The notes under the pieces are model-generated. The model was not told the origin of the DNA. It saw only the letters and a program-made list of their open reading frames with translations, and did no database searches. A DNA stretch of 6,486 nucleotides from a bacterium (GTDB lineage: Bacteria > SM23-81 > DAOVCL01): assembly GCA_029932675.1 (NCBI GenBank), contig JAOZPP010000100.1, forward strand, positions 1 to 6,486. Direction: 5' to 3'. Of this stretch, positions 6,304 through 6,486 are shown piece by piece (within the stretch, counting starts at the first letter, position 1; each line of letters begins with the position of its first letter). The position numbers were made by a program, and so were the translations under genes.

Positions 6304-6375
6304 TTGCTAAGTGTTTATAGAGTAGCAACTTAGTGGTAGCAAAAAGTTGCAGAAAATTTAACAAACGTTGCTTAG
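6304..6375. repeat. Repeated TTGCTA/TAGCAA elements between divergent promoters
   Basis: Plus-strand TTGCTAAG at 6304-6311, TAGCAA at 6323-6328, TAGCAA at 6337-6342, GTTGC at 6346-6350 and TTGCTTAG at 6368-6375. Several form inverted pairs, for example CTAAGT at 6307-6312 with ACTTAG at 6328-6333. The set overlaps the minus-strand promoter and the plus-strand -35. Clustered half-sites like these are typical of operators, though AT-rich DNA can give similar short repeats by chance. Confidence 0.45.
6314..6342 (-). promoter_or_regulatory. Promoter of the ATPase-permease operon
   Basis: On the minus strand TTGCTA (6342-6337, -35) and TATAAA (6319-6314, -10) are separated by exactly 17 bases. 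Transcription would begin near 6307, giving a leader of about 35 bases before the ATG at 6271. The -35 is the first of two TTGCTAC repeats (6342-6336 and 6328-6322), 14 bases apart, and an inverted TTAGCAA follows at 6310-6304. A regulator binding these repeats would cover the promoter. Confidence 0.6.
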
Positions 6376-6396
6376 AGCCTCCCTCTATGTTATATT
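6368..6396 (+). promoter_or_regulatory. Promoter of the plus-strand gene at 6445
   Basis: TTGCTT (6368-6373) and TATATT (6391-6396) are spaced by 17 bases, a good sigma70-type match. Transcription would start near 6403, about 42 bases before the ATG. The left arm of the inverted repeat 6377-6439 lies in the spacer and -10. Confidence 0.6.
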
Positions 6397-6439
6397 GGCA
6401 TAATATATTGATTTGCTGAATATTACATAGAAGGGAGGC
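6377..6439. promoter_or_regulatory. Near-perfect inverted repeat spanning promoter and ribosome binding site
   Basis: The arms 6377-6396 and 6419-6439 pair at 19 positions with one mismatch and one bulged base; the outer part is GCCTCCC against GGGAGGC. The loop is 22 bases. The left arm covers the promoter spacer and -10, the right arm the Shine-Dalgarno GGGAGG. As DNA it could be an operator. In a longer transcript from upstream it would hide the ribosome binding site. Confidence 0.65.
6433..6438 (+). promoter_or_regulatory. Shine-Dalgarno deciding the start at 6445
   Basis: GGGAGG lies 6 bases before the ATG at 6445-6447, which makes that start convincing although only 14 codons follow in the window. 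Confidence 0.75.
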
Positions 6440-6444
6440 CAATT

Positions 6445-6486
6445 ATGAACCCCATCAATCCTCAAACAGATACCAGACCCCGCAGA
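6445..6486 (+). CDS. 5' end of an unidentified plus-strand gene
   Basis: An ATG with a strong Shine-Dalgarno and a well-spaced promoter opens a frame that runs to the window edge, reading MNPINPQTDTRPRR. The N-terminus is polar and basic with no signal peptide start, so a cytoplasmic product is likely. It is divergent from the ABC-2 operon and shares its control region. Divergent neighbours are often regulators, but nothing in these 14 residues identifies one. Confidence 0.6.
   Translation, partial: MNPINPQTDTRPRR

Overview
The window looks bacterial. It has near-consensus sigma70-type promoters with 17-base spacers, strong purine Shine-Dalgarno sites and ABC transporters of bacterial type. 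Nothing in it fixes the genus. Three intact genes lie on the minus strand and the first 14 codons of a fourth run off the right edge on the plus strand. The rest is repeat-rich or decayed DNA.

Left (1-2523): a complete MsbA/LmrA-type ABC exporter half-transporter (369-2165) is followed, in its reading direction, by a 222-bp cassette bounded by 15-bp perfect inverted repeats (133-354). The cassette holds an inner hairpin and a 32-codon ORF with an excellent ribosome binding site and three evenly spaced cysteines. Beyond it are two perfect palindromes (15-50 and 60-92). Upstream of the exporter, 2217-2523 is non-coding but dense in hairpins.

Middle (2524-4451): a dead IS1634-like insertion sequence, bounded by 16-bp imperfect terminal inverted repeats (2524-2539 and 4001-4016). 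Its transposase is broken by several frame changes, one in-frame stop and at least one internal deletion. Between it and the next gene are two short protein-like open frames that I cannot assign.

Right (4452-6486): a two-gene ABC-2 operon on the minus strand, ATPase (5276-6271) then permease (4452-5279), with a 4-base GTGA overlap. It diverges from a plus-strand gene starting at 6445. The shared intergenic region (6272-6444) holds a good promoter for each direction, repeated TTGCTA/TAGCAA elements, and a near-perfect inverted repeat whose right arm contains the plus-strand gene's Shine-Dalgarno site.

How it fits together: the exporter half and the ABC-2 pair are separate export systems, both of unknown substrate. 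The most interesting signals are the palindrome and small-ORF cluster beside the exporter and the control region at 6300-6444. The small-peptide idea is a hypothesis: the same cassette also shows signs of being a decayed gene or a mobile repeat.
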